A DNA stretch of 64,000 bases from Desulforamulus ruminis DSM 2154 (GCF_000215085.1 NC_015589.1:3484120-3548119), one strand, 5' to 3'; shown: positions 35,810-46,484, counted from the stretch's first letter. The notes: generated by a model not told the origin, from the sequence alone. Made by a program: numbers and translations.

Positions 35810-36268
35810 TTAAGACGATTCTTTTTGCGTTTCTTTTTCTTTATTTGCTTGCTCTACTTTTCGCCCGATAAAAATGGCAAAAAACACGCAGGCAACCACC
35901 AGTACCGCCAGATCATACATCCCTACTCCCAGGGCCATCCCAACGGCGGAGGTAACCCATAATTCGGCGGCCGTAGTTACCCCGTGTTTCATCCCGCCAC
36001 CTTTGCTGTTCCAGATTACACCGGCTCCCAAGAAGCCGATACCGCTAACAATCTGGGCGGCAATGCGAAAAGGGTCTTCTAAGGTTATGCCCATTTTTTC
36101 TGCTCCATAAACGGAAACCAGCATAATCAAGGTGGACCCTACACTAACTAACGAAAACGTTCTCATGCCGGCCGGTTTATTGTAAAGGGTTCTTTCATAA
36201 CCAATGATCAGGCCCATTAGCATAGACACGACAATTCTCAAATAAATCTCCGGTGGAAAAAGGGTCAT
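35810..36268 (-). CDS. MgtC/SapB family membrane protein
   Basis: A 152-aa protein with four to five membrane helices and the family motifs MLMGLIIGYERTLYNKPAGMRTFSLVSVGSTLIML and QIVSGIGFLGAGVIWN, GVTTAAELWVTSAVGMALG. It lacks the C-terminal ACT-like domain of Salmonella MgtC. Members affect Mg and membrane energetics. GAGGTGATGCT precedes the ATG. Confidence 0.88.
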   Translation of the reverse strand: MTLFPPEIYLRIVVSMLMGLIIGYERTLYNKPAGMRTFSLVSVGSTLIMLVSVYGAEKMGITLEDPFRIAAQIVSGIGFLGAGVIWNSKGGGMKHGVTTAAELWVTSAVGMALGVGMYDLAVLVVACVFFAIFIGRKVEQANKEKETQKESS

Positions 36269-36503
36269 AGCATCACCTCTAAATAAATCCCCTAATTATT
36301 GTGTAATTATATACCAAATACCACTTTTTTAAACAAATGCATAATTTCTTTAATAAATCAAGTTAAAAGGCATTATTGGCGTTCAGTTTAAAAAAGCTTA
36401 TAATAATAAAAGGCATCGGCCCGGCCAAAATTTAGCATAATCATGGGCCATAAAACGTAAAAAAATCCATTTTAACTTAAAACCTGTAAAGGATTGTGTA
36501 AAA

Positions 36504-37283
36504 TTGAAAATATTAAAAAAAGCAATGGTTCATGCCCTCTCCAGGGAATCCCTGGGCAAAATATTTCAGTGGGCCTGCGGCAGCCGGTATAGCCGGAAAT
36601 TGATTCGGCCTTACATCCGTTTGTACCAGGTGAATCCCGCGGAAATTAAACACCCCGACCAGTACAAAAGTCTTGCGGACTTTTTTAGCCGGGATATCTG
36701 CCCCTCCCTCCGTCCCGTGGATCCGGAAAAGGACGCCGTTGTGAGTCCTGTGGACGGTAAAATCGCGGACCTGGGCTTTGCCCGCGAGGACCAGCTTATC
36801 CTGGCTAAAAACAATTCCTACTCTATCTCCCAATTGCTGGGCCAAAGTGCTGCGGACGATTTTAGAGAAGGCTATTATTTTAATATCTACCTTAGCCCCA
36901 AAAATTATCACCGTATCCATATGCCCTTTGGCGCCAAGGTGATAAAACACAAAATCATTCCGGGAAAGGTTTTCCCCGTGAATGACCTGGGAGCCGCCAC
37001 CATTAAAGATTTATTTGCCCGGAATAAGCGCACCTGCACCTTTTTTGAAACGCCCGGGGGGCTAAAATTTGCCTTGGTTAAAGTGGGTGCCCTGGGAGTG
37101 GGCCAAATTGTATCCCACTTTACCGAAGGGCAATGGATTGACAAAGCGGCGGAAATCGGCCGATTTGAGTTTGGTTCCACCGTCATCCTGCTGTTTCAAC
37201 GGGAGATTTTTAAACCGGTCGAATCCATGCTGTCCGGCCAGGAAATTAAAATGGGCCAACGTATCGGAACTATGATCTATTAA
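36504..37283 (+). CDS. psd: Phosphatidylserine decarboxylase proenzyme
   Basis: A 259-aa membrane-associated, pyruvoyl-dependent enzyme making phosphatidylethanolamine. The self-cleavage site FGST (normally LGST) is near residue 225; VVSPVDGKIADLG and FNIYLSPKNYHRIHMPFGAKV carry the active-site His. Processing gives beta and alpha chains. TTG start at 36504 with AAAGGA about ten bases upstream; an ATG seven codons later is possible. No pssA is seen here. Terminator follows. Confidence 0.92.
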   Translation: MKILKKAMVHALSRESLGKIFQWACGSRYSRKLIRPYIRLYQVNPAEIKHPDQYKSLADFFSRDICPSLRPVDPEKDAVVSPVDGKIADLGFAREDQLILAKNNSYSISQLLGQSAADDFREGYYFNIYLSPKNYHRIHMPFGAKVIKHKIIPGKVFPVNDLGAATIKDLFARNKRTCTFFETPGGLKFALVKVGALGVGQIVSHFTEGQWIDKAAEIGRFEFGSTVILLFQREIFKPVESMLSGQEIKMGQRIGTMIY

Positions 37284-37284
37284 G

Positions 37285-37319
37285 CAGTTTTTATGGGGCT
37301 GACCGGCTCCATAAAAACC
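37285..37319 (+). terminator. Intrinsic terminator after psd
   Basis: GTTTTTATGG-GGCTGACCGGCT-CCATAAAAAC; the A/T-rich ends allow use in both directions. Confidence 0.65.
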
Positions 37320-37320
37320 T

Positions 37321-37662
37321 TTAGATAGAATCGCTTAATTCCTGCTCCGCCTTGGCGATTTCCTGCTTGCTCATGCCTTCCTTCATTAGTTTTAAAGTCA
37401 ATGCCTCGGCCCAAAGAGAAGATTTCTCCCGAATCTTTCTATATTTCTTGGCCAGTTTTTTGTCCTTTCTAGCCCGTTCATCGGCATTGGAAACCAGGAT
37501 GGACATCATAAAGCGGCCTTGAATGGACTCCTCGCGGTTAAAATCCTGGTAATTTTCATTAAAAAGTTTCATTACGTCCTGGAAGTAACCCTCAAATTCC
37601 TCGTAGGATATCTCCGTATCCATTCCCAGATACTCTTTCAACTTTGCAAAATGCTTTTCCAT
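37321..37662 (-). CDS. Hypothetical helical protein
   Basis: A 113-aa all-helical, highly charged soluble protein (ISYEEFEGYFQDVMKLFNENYQ, ERARKDKKLAKKYRKIREKSSLWAEALTLKLMKEGMSKQEI). AAAGGAG precedes the ATG at a long spacing. Family not recognised. Confidence 0.7.
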   Translation of the reverse strand: MEKHFAKLKEYLGMDTEISYEEFEGYFQDVMKLFNENYQDFNREESIQGRFMMSILVSNADERARKDKKLAKKYRKIREKSSLWAEALTLKLMKEGMSKQEIAKAEQELSDSI

Positions 37663-37806
37663 GCTCTTTTCGCTCCTTTAAAAGACTCTAGTCTCTATAT
37701 TGACACTCTTACTGCACATGTTAAATTTTATTATACATTTCTTCTCTTGACCATCTTCATTTAATATAAATTTTTTCCATTTAACCGGCATTGCAGGCCA
37801 TGAAGA

Positions 37807-37845
37807 AAACGCCCGCCTCCGGGGTTCCGGGTACGGGCGTTTTGA
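37807..37845 (-). terminator. Intrinsic terminator of the permease gene
   Basis: AACGCCCG on one arm pairs with CGGGCGTT on the other around an 18-base loop, with short T runs, 45 bases after the permease stop. Confidence 0.8.
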
Positions 37846-37889
37846 ACAAAAATAACGACGATTTTCCTCCGGGATACAGAGGAAAAAGG

Positions 37890-39305
37890 TTAGTTTTCAG
37901 TATGAACCGGCAACCCCTTTTCCCGTCTGGCCATAACGCTGTGGGTCCGGCCATATAGAGCATAAACAGCCACACCGATAACCAGCCAGACAACAAACAT
38001 TTTCCAGGTAATAGCCGGCAGGCTGATCATCAGGTAACCGCAGAAAAACACGGCCAGAACCGGCACCAGGGGAACCCAGGGTACACGGAAGGCCCGGGAT
38101 ACGTTGGGATGCGTCTTCCGTAAAATCAGGACCGAAATGGAAACCAGCACAAAAGCAGCCAAGGTTCCGATATTTACCAGATGGGCCAGGGTGCCCAAGG
38201 GGACCAAAGCGGAAATACAAGCACAGGCTAAGCCGGTGATCCAAGTACTGCTGTAGGGTGTTTTATAAGTGGAATGAACTTTGGAAAACATGGAAGGAAT
38301 TAATCCGTCACGGCTCATGGCAAAGAACAAACGGATCTGTCCATAGAGCATCACCAGCAGAACCGTTGTCATACCGCAGATGGCTCCCAGGGAGATTAAT
38401 CCTGCAAACCAGTTCTGTCCAATAAAATTCATGGCAAAGGCCACCGGTGCCGCCACATCCAATTGGTTGTAAGGGACAATCCCGGTTAGGATACCGGATA
38501 CAACAATGTAAAGAACCGTACAGATGGTTAAGGAGGCAATAATACCAACAGGTAAATCTTTCTTGGGGTTTTTCACTTCTTCCGCAGCCGTAGCCACCGC
38601 ATCAAAACCAAGATAGGCAAAGAAAATGGTGGCAGCGCCGGTCATGACACCGCTAAAACCAAAGGGCATAAAAGGAGTCCAGTTGGCAGGCTTAACATAC
38701 CAGATCCCTACCGCGATGAAAACCAATACCACGGCAACCTTGATGACAACCATAATATTGTTCACCTTGGCGCTTTCGCGAATGCCACGGGATAACAGCC
38801 AGGTGATCAGCAGGATCATAACAAAGGCCGGCAGATTAAATACCGCGCCGGGAGCACTGCCCGGGGCACCGGTTAAGGCCGCCGGCAGATGGATACCAAA
38901 ACCGGCAATCAGGTTCTGAAAGTAACCGGACCAGCCTACACCAACCGCAGAAACGGCTAACCCATACTCAAGAATTAAATCCCAACCAATTAACCAAGCA
39001 ACAACTTCACCAAGAGTAAAATAACTGTAAGAATAAACACTACCGGCAATGGGAACGGTGGAAGCAAACTCGGCGTAACACAAAGCAGCAAACACACAGG
39101 CTAAACCCGCAATCACAAAGGATAAGACCAAAGCGGGCCCGGCATGCTGCGCCGCAGCCACACCCGTAAGTACAAAAATTCCGGTACCAATAATTGCCCC
39201 AATTCCCAGCAGCGTTAAATCAAAAGAACTTAAGCAGCGGTTTAAGGCATGCCTTTTTGATGAACCCAGCAGTTCATCCAGTGACTTTTTCCGAAATAGA
39301 CTCAT
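37890..39305 (-). CDS. APC-superfamily amino acid permease (YhdG/CAT-like)
   Basis: A 471-aa transporter with about 12 membrane helices. The first substrate-binding helix has IGAIIGTGIFVLTGVAAAQHAGPALVLSFVIAGLACVFAALCYAEFAS, and FFAYLGFDAVATAAEEVKNPKKDLPVGI is the typical helix 6 region of cationic-type amino acid transporters. GGGAGGATTGGT precedes the ATG. Own promoter and terminator. Confidence 0.9.
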   Translation of the reverse strand: MSLFRKKSLDELLGSSKRHALNRCLSSFDLTLLGIGAIIGTGIFVLTGVAAAQHAGPALVLSFVIAGLACVFAALCYAEFASTVPIAGSVYSYSYFTLGEVVAWLIGWDLILEYGLAVSAVGVGWSGYFQNLIAGFGIHLPAALTGAPGSAPGAVFNLPAFVMILLITWLLSRGIRESAKVNNIMVVIKVAVVLVFIAVGIWYVKPANWTPFMPFGFSGVMTGAATIFFAYLGFDAVATAAEEVKNPKKDLPVGIIASLTICTVLYIVVSGILTGIVPYNQLDVAAPVAFAMNFIGQNWFAGLISLGAICGMTTVLLVMLYGQIRLFFAMSRDGLIPSMFSKVHSTYKTPYSSTWITGLACACISALVPLGTLAHLVNIGTLAAFVLVSISVLILRKTHPNVSRAFRVPWVPLVPVLAVFFCGYLMISLPAITWKMFVVWLVIGVAVYALYGRTHSVMARREKGLPVHTEN

Positions 39306-39350
39306 ACCAATCCTCCCAGGTTAAAATTATTATGACAATTCTCATAACCA

Positions 39351-39379
39351 ATTGTACAACCCGTTTCGACAATAGTCAA
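39351..39379 (-). promoter_or_regulatory. Sigma-A promoter of the permease gene
   Basis: On the minus strand TTGACT (39379-39374), 17 bases, TACAAT (39356-39351), 46 bases before the permease ATG. The rest of 39380-39582 shows only AT-rich sequence. Confidence 0.65.
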
Positions 39380-39582
39380 AAGAATTCTTGACCAAATGAC
39401 AGTTTTTTAATTTCATTCCAAAAGGAATTATATGTTCAAAAACTAAACACATACCATACACAAGGGACATTTGTCTTCCTAAAAAACCATGCTTTTCTTG
39501 GAATCAGCCCCACTACAACATAAGGAAATCGGACAGATAAATATGTATAAATTCCATCTATTTATATGTCATATTTTTAAAC

Positions 39583-39617
39583 ACAACAAGCGGGTTCCCA
39601 TTAGAACCCGCTTGTTA
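39583..39617 (-). terminator. Intrinsic terminator after the phosphorylase gene
   Basis: ACAAGCGGGTTC-taatgg-GAACCCGCTTGT, 12-bp perfect stem. The T run on the minus side is weak. Confidence 0.7.
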
Positions 39618-39649
39618 TATGGCTTTATTCAGATCAATATCCGCAAAAT

Positions 39650-42202
39650 TTAGGTTGAAAAACTCATGTTATCTCCCCATTTAATTAAGGGCAGCTCGAA
39701 GGGATATTCAAAATTCGGACTGTAGGGTCGTACCCGCAGGGTATAGCCGGAGGTTCCCTGAAGAAGGACCAGATTCGTTTCGTAGCGGTACAAATCCTGT
39801 CCCACCGGCTCTTTTAAATTCATGGGCATCAACATGACATCCACCAGCGCCTTATCGCCCACTTTCCCATAAACCACCTCCACAATCACATCCTGTGGTT
39901 TAATGGACCCCAGGCACACGTCGGCCTGAATAAAAATATTCTGTCCTACCTTCAGGGTCTTGGGCTGATCAACCCGGATCGACTGGAAATGAACATGGTG
40001 CCAGTTTTCCTGCATGTACCGCTTATGCTCCTGCATTTGTTGAGCCACTTTATATTCCTGGGCCATATACCGCCGGCCCTTCATGGCTGCCGGCAGGTAA
40101 AATCTCTGGGTATACTCCTTTACCATGCGTTCAGTGCTGAACCGCCAGGGTATGGTGGCCAAGGAATTCTTCATCCGGCGCACCCACTCCCGGGGAATCC
40201 CATTCACCCTGCGGTAATAATAGGGAACAATGGTCTGTTCTAAAAGGTCAAAGAGGGAATTGGCATCTTCTCTGTCTTGAATTTCCTCGTTGTCATACTC
40301 CAGTTCGGAACCAATGGCAAAGCCGTTCTCCCCGTTATAAGCCTCCGGCCACCAGCCATCCATGATACTGCAGTTGATAATACCGCTTACAGCCGCCTTT
40401 TGACCGCTGGTGCCGCTGGCCTCCAGAGGACGCCTGGGCGTGTTCAGCCAAACATCCACTCCCTGAAGTAAATGCCGGGACACATTGATATCGTAATTTT
40501 CTACAAAAACAATTTTTCCACGGAACCGCTCCTCTTCGGCCAGATCCAAAAGTTGTTTAATAATCTCCTGTCCGGGCCGGTCTGCCGGATGGGCCTTACC
40601 GGAAAAAATAATCTGCACCGGTCTTTCGGGGTTATTCAGCAGCCGGGCCAAACGGTCTTTGTTGCGGAGGAGTAAATTAGCCCTTTTATAGGTGGCAAAG
40701 CGCCGGGCAAAACCGATGGTGAGAACATCTTTACTTAAATACCCGGCATTCTCCCGGATTAATTCAATGGGTTCAAAATTCCGCTCCATACGCCGGCACA
40801 AATTATGCTGTACAAACTGAATCATTCTTTCCTTTAATAGCATGTGTACCTGCCAGAGCTCCTCATCGGAAATATCGTAAACCCGTTGCCACTGTTCCTG
40901 ATTTGAAATGTTCTCCATCCAATTCATGCCGATATATTTTTCAAACAGTTGTTTCATTTCACGATCGGCCCAGGTCTCGGTGTGGACACCGTTGGTCACA
41001 TAATAAATTGGAATTTCTTCCATGGGAATACCGGTATATTGGTAAGCAAACATTTTTTTGGTAACTTCCCCGTGCAGTTTGCTCACTCCGTTGGTAAAGA
41101 CCGAGTGGTTCATGGCCAGCTTGGTCATATTAAAACCCTGACGCCGGTCATCCCAGCCCATGCCCATAAAAACATCCCGGCTGACATGCAATTTATCATA
41201 AAAATAGCTTAGGTACTGGTCAATCATTTCCGGGCTGAATACATCGTGTCCGGCAGGAACCGGCGTATGGGTGGTAAAAATGGTGCATGAACGGACCGCC
41301 TCACTGGCAACCGCAAAGGGAATTTCTTTTTCAACCAGTTCCCGGATCCGTTCTACTATACTGAAGGACGCGTGGCCTTCGTTGATATGCCAGGCCGTGG
41401 GCGAGATACCCAGCTCCCGCAGGGCCTTTACCCCGCCGATGCCCAGGATGATTTCCTGGGAAATGCGGGTAGCCTGGTCTCCCCCATACAAGGTAGAGGT
41501 CAGCAACCGGTCTTCCATACGGTTTTGAGCCAAATCCGCATCCAAGAAATAAATGGTTATTCGTCCCACCTGAAGCTCCCATACTTTAACAAAAAGGTCC
41601 CGGCCCGGCAGAGGAACCGTAACAATCACGTCTCCACCATTCTTGGAGGCCGGAGTAACGGTCATCTCGTTAAAATCCATAAAGGAGTAGTGGGCCTCCT
41701 GCCAGCCTTCCCGGTTAATTCTCTGATAGAAATAGCCCTGCTTATATAAAATGCCCACTCCCACAAAGGGTAATCCTAGATCGCTGGCAGATTTGCAATG
41801 ATCTCCGGCCAATAAACCCAGACCTCCGCTATAGACCGGGTTGGACTCGTGCACTCCAAATTCGGCGGAAAAGTAAGCAATTAATTGATTAGCTTGATCA
41901 GGAAATTTCTTTTGATACCAAGTTTCTTTCTTCATATATTCATCCAGATAGCCCATCATCAAATCATACATGTACAAATAATTTGGATCGTCGGCTGCTT
42001 TTTCCAGTTTGCCTTTATCTACATGCAGCAAAAATTTAACCGGATTGTGATTAACCTCTTCCCATAACACCCTGTCAATTTTGCTGAAAAGTTGTTGTGA
42101 TCTAGGGCGCCAACTGAACCAGAGGTTCCGGGCCAGTTCGGTTAACCGGCTAATTCTTTCAGGCATTTCAGGCATAACTGAAATTGTACGAAAAGAATAC
42201 AT
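39650..42202 (-). CDS. glgP: Alpha-glucan phosphorylase (GT35)
   Basis: An 850-aa enzyme releasing glucose-1-phosphate from glycogen or maltodextrin. It belongs to the archaeal/clostridial type with an N-terminal DUF3417 region (LTELARNLWFSWRPRSQQLFSKID). Catalytic and PLP regions include FSAEFGVHESNPVYSGGLGLLAGDH, INEGHASF, TTHTPVPAGHDVF, and EASGTSGQKAAVSGIINCSIMDGWWPEAY with the PLP Lys. The ATG at 42202 follows GGGGGGATAAA; a TTG at 42223 is less likely. No other glycogen genes are adjacent. Confidence 0.92.
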   Translation of the reverse strand: MYSFRTISVMPEMPERISRLTELARNLWFSWRPRSQQLFSKIDRVLWEEVNHNPVKFLLHVDKGKLEKAADDPNYLYMYDLMMGYLDEYMKKETWYQKKFPDQANQLIAYFSAEFGVHESNPVYSGGLGLLAGDHCKSASDLGLPFVGVGILYKQGYFYQRINREGWQEAHYSFMDFNEMTVTPASKNGGDVIVTVPLPGRDLFVKVWELQVGRITIYFLDADLAQNRMEDRLLTSTLYGGDQATRISQEIILGIGGVKALRELGISPTAWHINEGHASFSIVERIRELVEKEIPFAVASEAVRSCTIFTTHTPVPAGHDVFSPEMIDQYLSYFYDKLHVSRDVFMGMGWDDRRQGFNMTKLAMNHSVFTNGVSKLHGEVTKKMFAYQYTGIPMEEIPIYYVTNGVHTETWADREMKQLFEKYIGMNWMENISNQEQWQRVYDISDEELWQVHMLLKERMIQFVQHNLCRRMERNFEPIELIRENAGYLSKDVLTIGFARRFATYKRANLLLRNKDRLARLLNNPERPVQIIFSGKAHPADRPGQEIIKQLLDLAEEERFRGKIVFVENYDINVSRHLLQGVDVWLNTPRRPLEASGTSGQKAAVSGIINCSIMDGWWPEAYNGENGFAIGSELEYDNEEIQDREDANSLFDLLEQTIVPYYYRRVNGIPREWVRRMKNSLATIPWRFSTERMVKEYTQRFYLPAAMKGRRYMAQEYKVAQQMQEHKRYMQENWHHVHFQSIRVDQPKTLKVGQNIFIQADVCLGSIKPQDVIVEVVYGKVGDKALVDVMLMPMNLKEPVGQDLYRYETNLVLLQGTSGYTLRVRPYSPNFEYPFELPLIKWGDNMSFST

Positions 42203-42327
42203 TTTATCCCCCCATGTGTTCAAAAATAGGTTGTCGCTACCATATTACGGCTTGTCAAAGATTCTAGCACAATTATATTATTTTTATTAGTTCTTATGGT
42301 AATTTTATCTTTAATTTTTTAAAAATA

Positions 42328-42354
42328 AAAAAAGCGAGGCATTAACCTCGCTTA
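42328..42354 (-). terminator. Intrinsic terminator overlapping the end of the EamA gene
   Basis: AAGCGAGG-ttaatg-CCTCGCTT then TTTTTATTTTT on the minus strand; the stop codon TAA lies in the loop. Confidence 0.85.
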
Positions 42355-43256
42355 ATTACAACACTGCTGATTTCTTTCGGAGCCGGTTCCGGTCTATGGG
42401 ACAGTACCACCAGCACCGCCCCCGCCAAAACCCCCACCCCTCCAATCAGTTGGCTGACCGTTAATTTATCATGAAATAAAATAACGGAAAGGCCAATGGT
42501 AATTAGGGGCTCAACCATGCTTAGGATGGCGGTTTTAGTGGAACCAACCAGTTCCAGCCCGCGAAAATAGGTAAACATGGAGACCACCGTAGAAAGGACG
42601 GCAATGACGGCAATGGCCACCCAGGCCTGAAGCTCCAGATCCAGTTCCAGTTCATGGCGGGCCAAACCCATAATTAGCAGGGAAACCGTAGCAAATAAAG
42701 AAACAAAGGCACTGGTAATCACAGCCGGTAATTGTTTAACCACCCGGCTGCCCAGCACCGTATAACCGGAATATACCAGAGCAGCCCCTACAGCCAGCAG
42801 TACCCCTAGATGATTAATGGCGTTAAAGGATGTTCCCACCACCATGGAGAGACCGATAATGGATAAGAGGATGGAGAAAATAATTTGACGGTTCAATTTT
42901 TCCTTATCCACCCAATAGGACAGCAGAACCACATAAATGGGATAGGTGTAAAAAATCAGCACCGCCAGGGACGCCGGTATGTACTGAACCGATGAAAAAT
43001 AAAACAGCGATTGCAGGGTGTAAAAAATACCGCCCAGAATAAACAGGAAAAGAAAATGTTTTGCTTTAATGGCAAAGGCTTCTCTTTTAATTAAAATATA
43101 AAGAAAAAACAGCACGGTGGCGATGCTAAAACGCATTAGCAGCAGGGTATTCACACTGGCGCCGCCTTCATAGGCATACAAAGCAAAAATAGGCATAATG
43201 CCAAAAAAAACAGCCGATAGTAGGACCAGCACAACCCCAATTTGATATGGATTCAA
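42342..43256 (-). CDS. EamA/DMT superfamily transporter
   Basis: A 304-aa protein with ten predicted membrane helices in two EamA repeats (about 7-140 and 150-292). Typical end motifs are LAVLIFYTYPIYVVLLSYWVDKEKLNRQ in repeat 1 and TAILSMVEPLITIGLSVILFHDKLTVSQLIGGVGVLAGAVLV in repeat 2. The substrate is unknown, probably a metabolite or amino acid exporter. The start is uncertain: TTG at 43256 has only a weak GGTGAG upstream. Confidence 0.88.
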   Translation of the reverse strand: MNPYQIGVVLVLLSAVFFGIMPIFALYAYEGGASVNTLLLMRFSIATVLFFLYILIKREAFAIKAKHFLFLFILGGIFYTLQSLFYFSSVQYIPASLAVLIFYTYPIYVVLLSYWVDKEKLNRQIIFSILLSIIGLSMVVGTSFNAINHLGVLLAVGAALVYSGYTVLGSRVVKQLPAVITSAFVSLFATVSLLIMGLARHELELDLELQAWVAIAVIAVLSTVVSMFTYFRGLELVGSTKTAILSMVEPLITIGLSVILFHDKLTVSQLIGGVGVLAGAVLVVLSHRPEPAPKEISSVVIKRG

Positions 43257-43468
43257 GATTTCTCACCCGCTCATCGGTATTTTCTTTTTGACGTCGAAGA
43301 TCAATCATGGTCCCGCGGGTGACTTTCCTTGCCATTTCCAATGGGAACTGTTTGCCTGGGTCATCCATAAGATGGGAATTTTCTTAATGTAGATTTAACA
43401 TCGCAATCTAAATATCTTTCTATCTTCCCATAACTATTTCCTGCAGGACTAAAGCAAGGAAACTAATT

Positions 43469-44755
43469 TTAATTGCCTGCAGCGGAAGCAACCCGGTTCC
43501 TGCCTTCCGATTTGGCCCGGTAAAGGGCTTCATCCGCTTCATTAATTAATTCACTAATGGTTTTCTCGGTCTCTTTATCCAGAAAAGAGACGCCAAAACT
43601 TGCGGTTATTCGAATGGATGCCGAGCTCCCCGGCAAATCAAAGGACTGGTTTTCCACAGCCTGACGCATACGTTCGGCAATGGTCAAAGCCTCTTTCGGA
43701 GCGGTCTCCGGAAGGCAAACAATAAATTCCTCACCGCCATAGCGCCCCAAAATATCGTAGAGCCTGCAGGTCTTGGTTAAACACAGGGCAAACTGGTGAA
43801 GAATAAAATCCCCGGCCGAATGACCATAGGTATCGTTTACCCTTTTGAAACGATCGATGTCCCCCAGGATAATGCTCAGGGAATCTCCCTGCCGCTGGGT
43901 CCGGTTATATTCATCCTCCAGGCGATCCATAAAGGCCCTGCGGTTAAGCAGTCCGGTCAGGGGATCGGTTGCCGCAAGGCATTCGGCACGCTCACGGTCC
44001 TTTTCAGCCTGGATTTTTGCCCTTCTTAGTTCATCCTCCAGTTTTTTCCGCTCGGTAATATCCCGGACAATTCCCTCTACAGCCAACGGCCGGCCCTCTT
44101 GATCCGGCAGTTGCACCCTCCGGAATTCCAACCAGATGATTCTGCCGTCGGGACGTACCAGACGTGCCGTATCAACGGTCTGGCCGTCTCCGGCGAAAAT
44201 TTCCGCCAGATCCTGGGGATCCTCAGGATGGGATAACAAAGTAAGAATATCAAAGTTGCGATACAACACTTCCGGTCTGCATCCCATAATTTTCGCCGTT
44301 GCCGGGCTTAAATACTCAAAATGGGGTTCCGGCAGCAGTTTCAAACGGTAAATGATGTCGGGAGCGTTCTCCGCCAAACGGCGGAACCGTTCCTCGCTGG
44401 CAATTAACGCCGCCTCCACCTTTTTTCGCTGAGAAATATCCCTTACAACGCTTAATATTACGGTTTTTTCCGAAAGAGACTCATACTGGGAGCTAACCTC
44501 CACCTGCAGGATGCTCCCATCTTTACAACGGTGTCGGGTTTCAAAAATCCCACCCGGTTTCTCTCCTACCAGGGGTATATCGCTGTCTACACACAAGTCC
44601 TTCATTTTTAGGGACAGCAGTTCTTCCCGGCTATAGCCGTAGGTCCATACAGCCGCATCATTAGCCCTTATAATCCGGCCGTCCTCACTTTGCAGAACCA
44701 GCATAATGTCCCGGTTATATTTGAAAAAAATATGATTGAGCAAAATTGCCAACAT
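43469..44755 (-). CDS. PAS-PAS-GGDEF diguanylate cyclase
   Basis: A 428-aa cytoplasmic protein: PAS (about 10-115), PAS (about 118-238), a short coiled coil (KLEDELRRAKIQAEKDRERAE), then a GGDEF domain (about 260-425) with intact active motif YGGEEFIVCLPE. It makes c-di-GMP on PAS-sensed input. The start is unclear because AAAAGG abuts the ATG at 44755. Single gene, 130 bases upstream end to the chemoreceptor terminator. Confidence 0.9.
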   Translation of the reverse strand: MLAILLNHIFFKYNRDIMLVLQSEDGRIIRANDAAVWTYGYSREELLSLKMKDLCVDSDIPLVGEKPGGIFETRHRCKDGSILQVEVSSQYESLSEKTVILSVVRDISQRKKVEAALIASEERFRRLAENAPDIIYRLKLLPEPHFEYLSPATAKIMGCRPEVLYRNFDILTLLSHPEDPQDLAEIFAGDGQTVDTARLVRPDGRIIWLEFRRVQLPDQEGRPLAVEGIVRDITERKKLEDELRRAKIQAEKDRERAECLAATDPLTGLLNRRAFMDRLEDEYNRTQRQGDSLSIILGDIDRFKRVNDTYGHSAGDFILHQFALCLTKTCRLYDILGRYGGEEFIVCLPETAPKEALTIAERMRQAVENQSFDLPGSSASIRITASFGVSFLDKETEKTISELINEADEALYRAKSEGRNRVASAAGN

Positions 44756-44836
44756 CCTTTTATATCATATACCTATTCTATCATTATCGGTAACTGAACA
44801 AGGTTTGTTTAGAAAAATCAGTAAATGTATCCGAAA

Positions 44837-44880
44837 CAAAAAATTACCCAAACACCAAGGCAAGACCGTGTTTGGGTAAT
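44837..44880 (-). terminator. Intrinsic terminator of the chemoreceptor gene
   Basis: ATTACCCAAACAC pairs with GTGTTTGGGTAAT (13 bp) around a loop, then TTTTTTG on the minus strand. Confidence 0.9.
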
Positions 44881-44885
44881 CCGGA

Positions 44886-46484
44886 TTATACTTTAAATTT
44901 AACCACTAGGGAATTGAGGTTTTCCGCCAAATGGGTCAGATTTTCCGTTGCAGCGGACACTTCCTCCATGGCCGCCGTTTGTTCCTCGGTGGTGGCTGCC
45001 ACATTCTGCACCCCGGCGGTTATTTGCTGGGCTGAAGCGGCAACGTTTTGCACCTGACTGCCCAAGCTCTTAACCGCTTCAATGATTTCATGAAAGGAAC
45101 GGCCCACTTCAGACACAACACGGTTTCCTACCTGCACCTTTTCATTGCCCAAAGCCATGGCCTGCAAAGCCTGCCGGGATTGCTCATCAATATCCTGAAT
45201 CAATTGTTTTATCTGGCGGGTGGATTGGGCGGACTGTTCCGCCAGCTTTCTAACCTCATCGGCTACCACCGCAAAGCCTTTACCCGCTTCCCCGGCCCGC
45301 GCCGCCTCAATGGCTGCGTTTAAAGCCAGCAGGTTGGTTTGATCGGCAATGTTGGTAATCACTTCTACAAACTGACCAATCCTTTGAATGGCACTGTTCA
45401 GCGCCTCGATGGACCGGTTTACCTGGCTGGTGGCGGCGGATATATCCTCCATCTGACCGGTTACCAGTTCAACGTCCTGCTGGCCTTTATCTGCATGTAT
45501 GGACGCCGCTTCAGCCTGTCTGGCCACTTCCTGGGTATCATCGGCCATATTCTCCACGGTGCTGGACATCTGGTTCATGGTAGCCGCCGTTTCCGTAGCT
45601 CCGGCCGAGGTCTGCTGGGCCTGGGCCGTCAGTTGTTTGGAGTCCTCACTCAACTGCTCCGCCGAGTGCTTGATTTCTTGAATGATTTCCCGGAAATTCC
45701 CCTGCATTTTATTCAGTGCATCCGCCAATTCGCCCAATTCGTCCCTGGACTGACTTTGCACGGTCTCCCTGAAATCCCCCGCAGCATATTGATTGGCTGC
45801 AGTCACCATATGGATAATCGGATTGCGAATCATTCTAGTTAATGCAATGCTTAAAACGATTCCTACTAAGACGGCAACGATACTGACGATTAAGGCGGTT
45901 CGAATGATCCCCTTTTGCTCTTTAATGGCCGAAGCCGTCATTTCCTTCATTATCTTGTCATTTTCCAGGACCAGCTCATGCAAGGTTTTTGATATCTGAT
46001 CCGTCATGGGAATCAGTTCCTTAGCAATACCAATGACCTTCCCTCTTAACTGGTTGGATTTTTCAACATTGCCATCGGCCAAGGCCTGGTGATATTCCCT
46101 GGTAACAGGAGCTAATACGTTTAATAACCCGTTTTTATACTGTTCGGTGACGGATATCAGGTTTTGAACTTCCGGTTTGTTCCCCTGATATTTTTTTTGT
46201 AGAAGGTCCTTTTCTCCCTGGATAATTTCATTCAGGGTCTCCTCCACCTGCTGGTAATACTTTTCGTCACCATAGGCAATGTACCCGCGAATGGCGGCTG
46301 CGGCGCTGGAAAATTGGTTTTCAAGCTGCATTTCCAGAATTAATCGTTGATTCGCCTGTTCAATTCCTTCCACCTGTTTTTCGGATTTGCTGAGGGATAA
46401 AAAAGCATTGCCACTTAACAAGATAACCAGAATAAGCATAAATGCAAAACCCAGACTAACTTTTACCCCAATTTTTAAATTCAT
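44886..46484 (-). CDS. Methyl-accepting chemotaxis protein
   Basis: A 532-aa chemoreceptor. Membrane helix 1 ([19 protein letters not shown]), a helical-bundle (CHASE3/4HB-like) extracytoplasmic domain about 30-185, membrane helix 2 ([19 protein letters not shown]), HAMP about 208-262, and a signalling domain whose hairpin tip is intact: [43 protein letters not shown]. The ATG at 46484 follows GGAGGGG; a start 10 codons earlier lacks such a site. No che genes are in the window. Confidence 0.93.
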   Translation of the reverse strand: MNLKIGVKVSLGFAFMLILVILLSGNAFLSLSKSEKQVEGIEQANQRLILEMQLENQFSSAAAAIRGYIAYGDEKYYQQVEETLNEIIQGEKDLLQKKYQGNKPEVQNLISVTEQYKNGLLNVLAPVTREYHQALADGNVEKSNQLRGKVIGIAKELIPMTDQISKTLHELVLENDKIMKEMTASAIKEQKGIIRTALIVSIVAVLVGIVLSIALTRMIRNPIIHMVTAANQYAAGDFRETVQSQSRDELGELADALNKMQGNFREIIQEIKHSAEQLSEDSKQLTAQAQQTSAGATETAATMNQMSSTVENMADDTQEVARQAEAASIHADKGQQDVELVTGQMEDISAATSQVNRSIEALNSAIQRIGQFVEVITNIADQTNLLALNAAIEAARAGEAGKGFAVVADEVRKLAEQSAQSTRQIKQLIQDIDEQSRQALQAMALGNEKVQVGNRVVSEVGRSFHEIIEAVKSLGSQVQNVAASAQQITAGVQNVAATTEEQTAAMEEVSAATENLTHLAENLNSLVVKFKV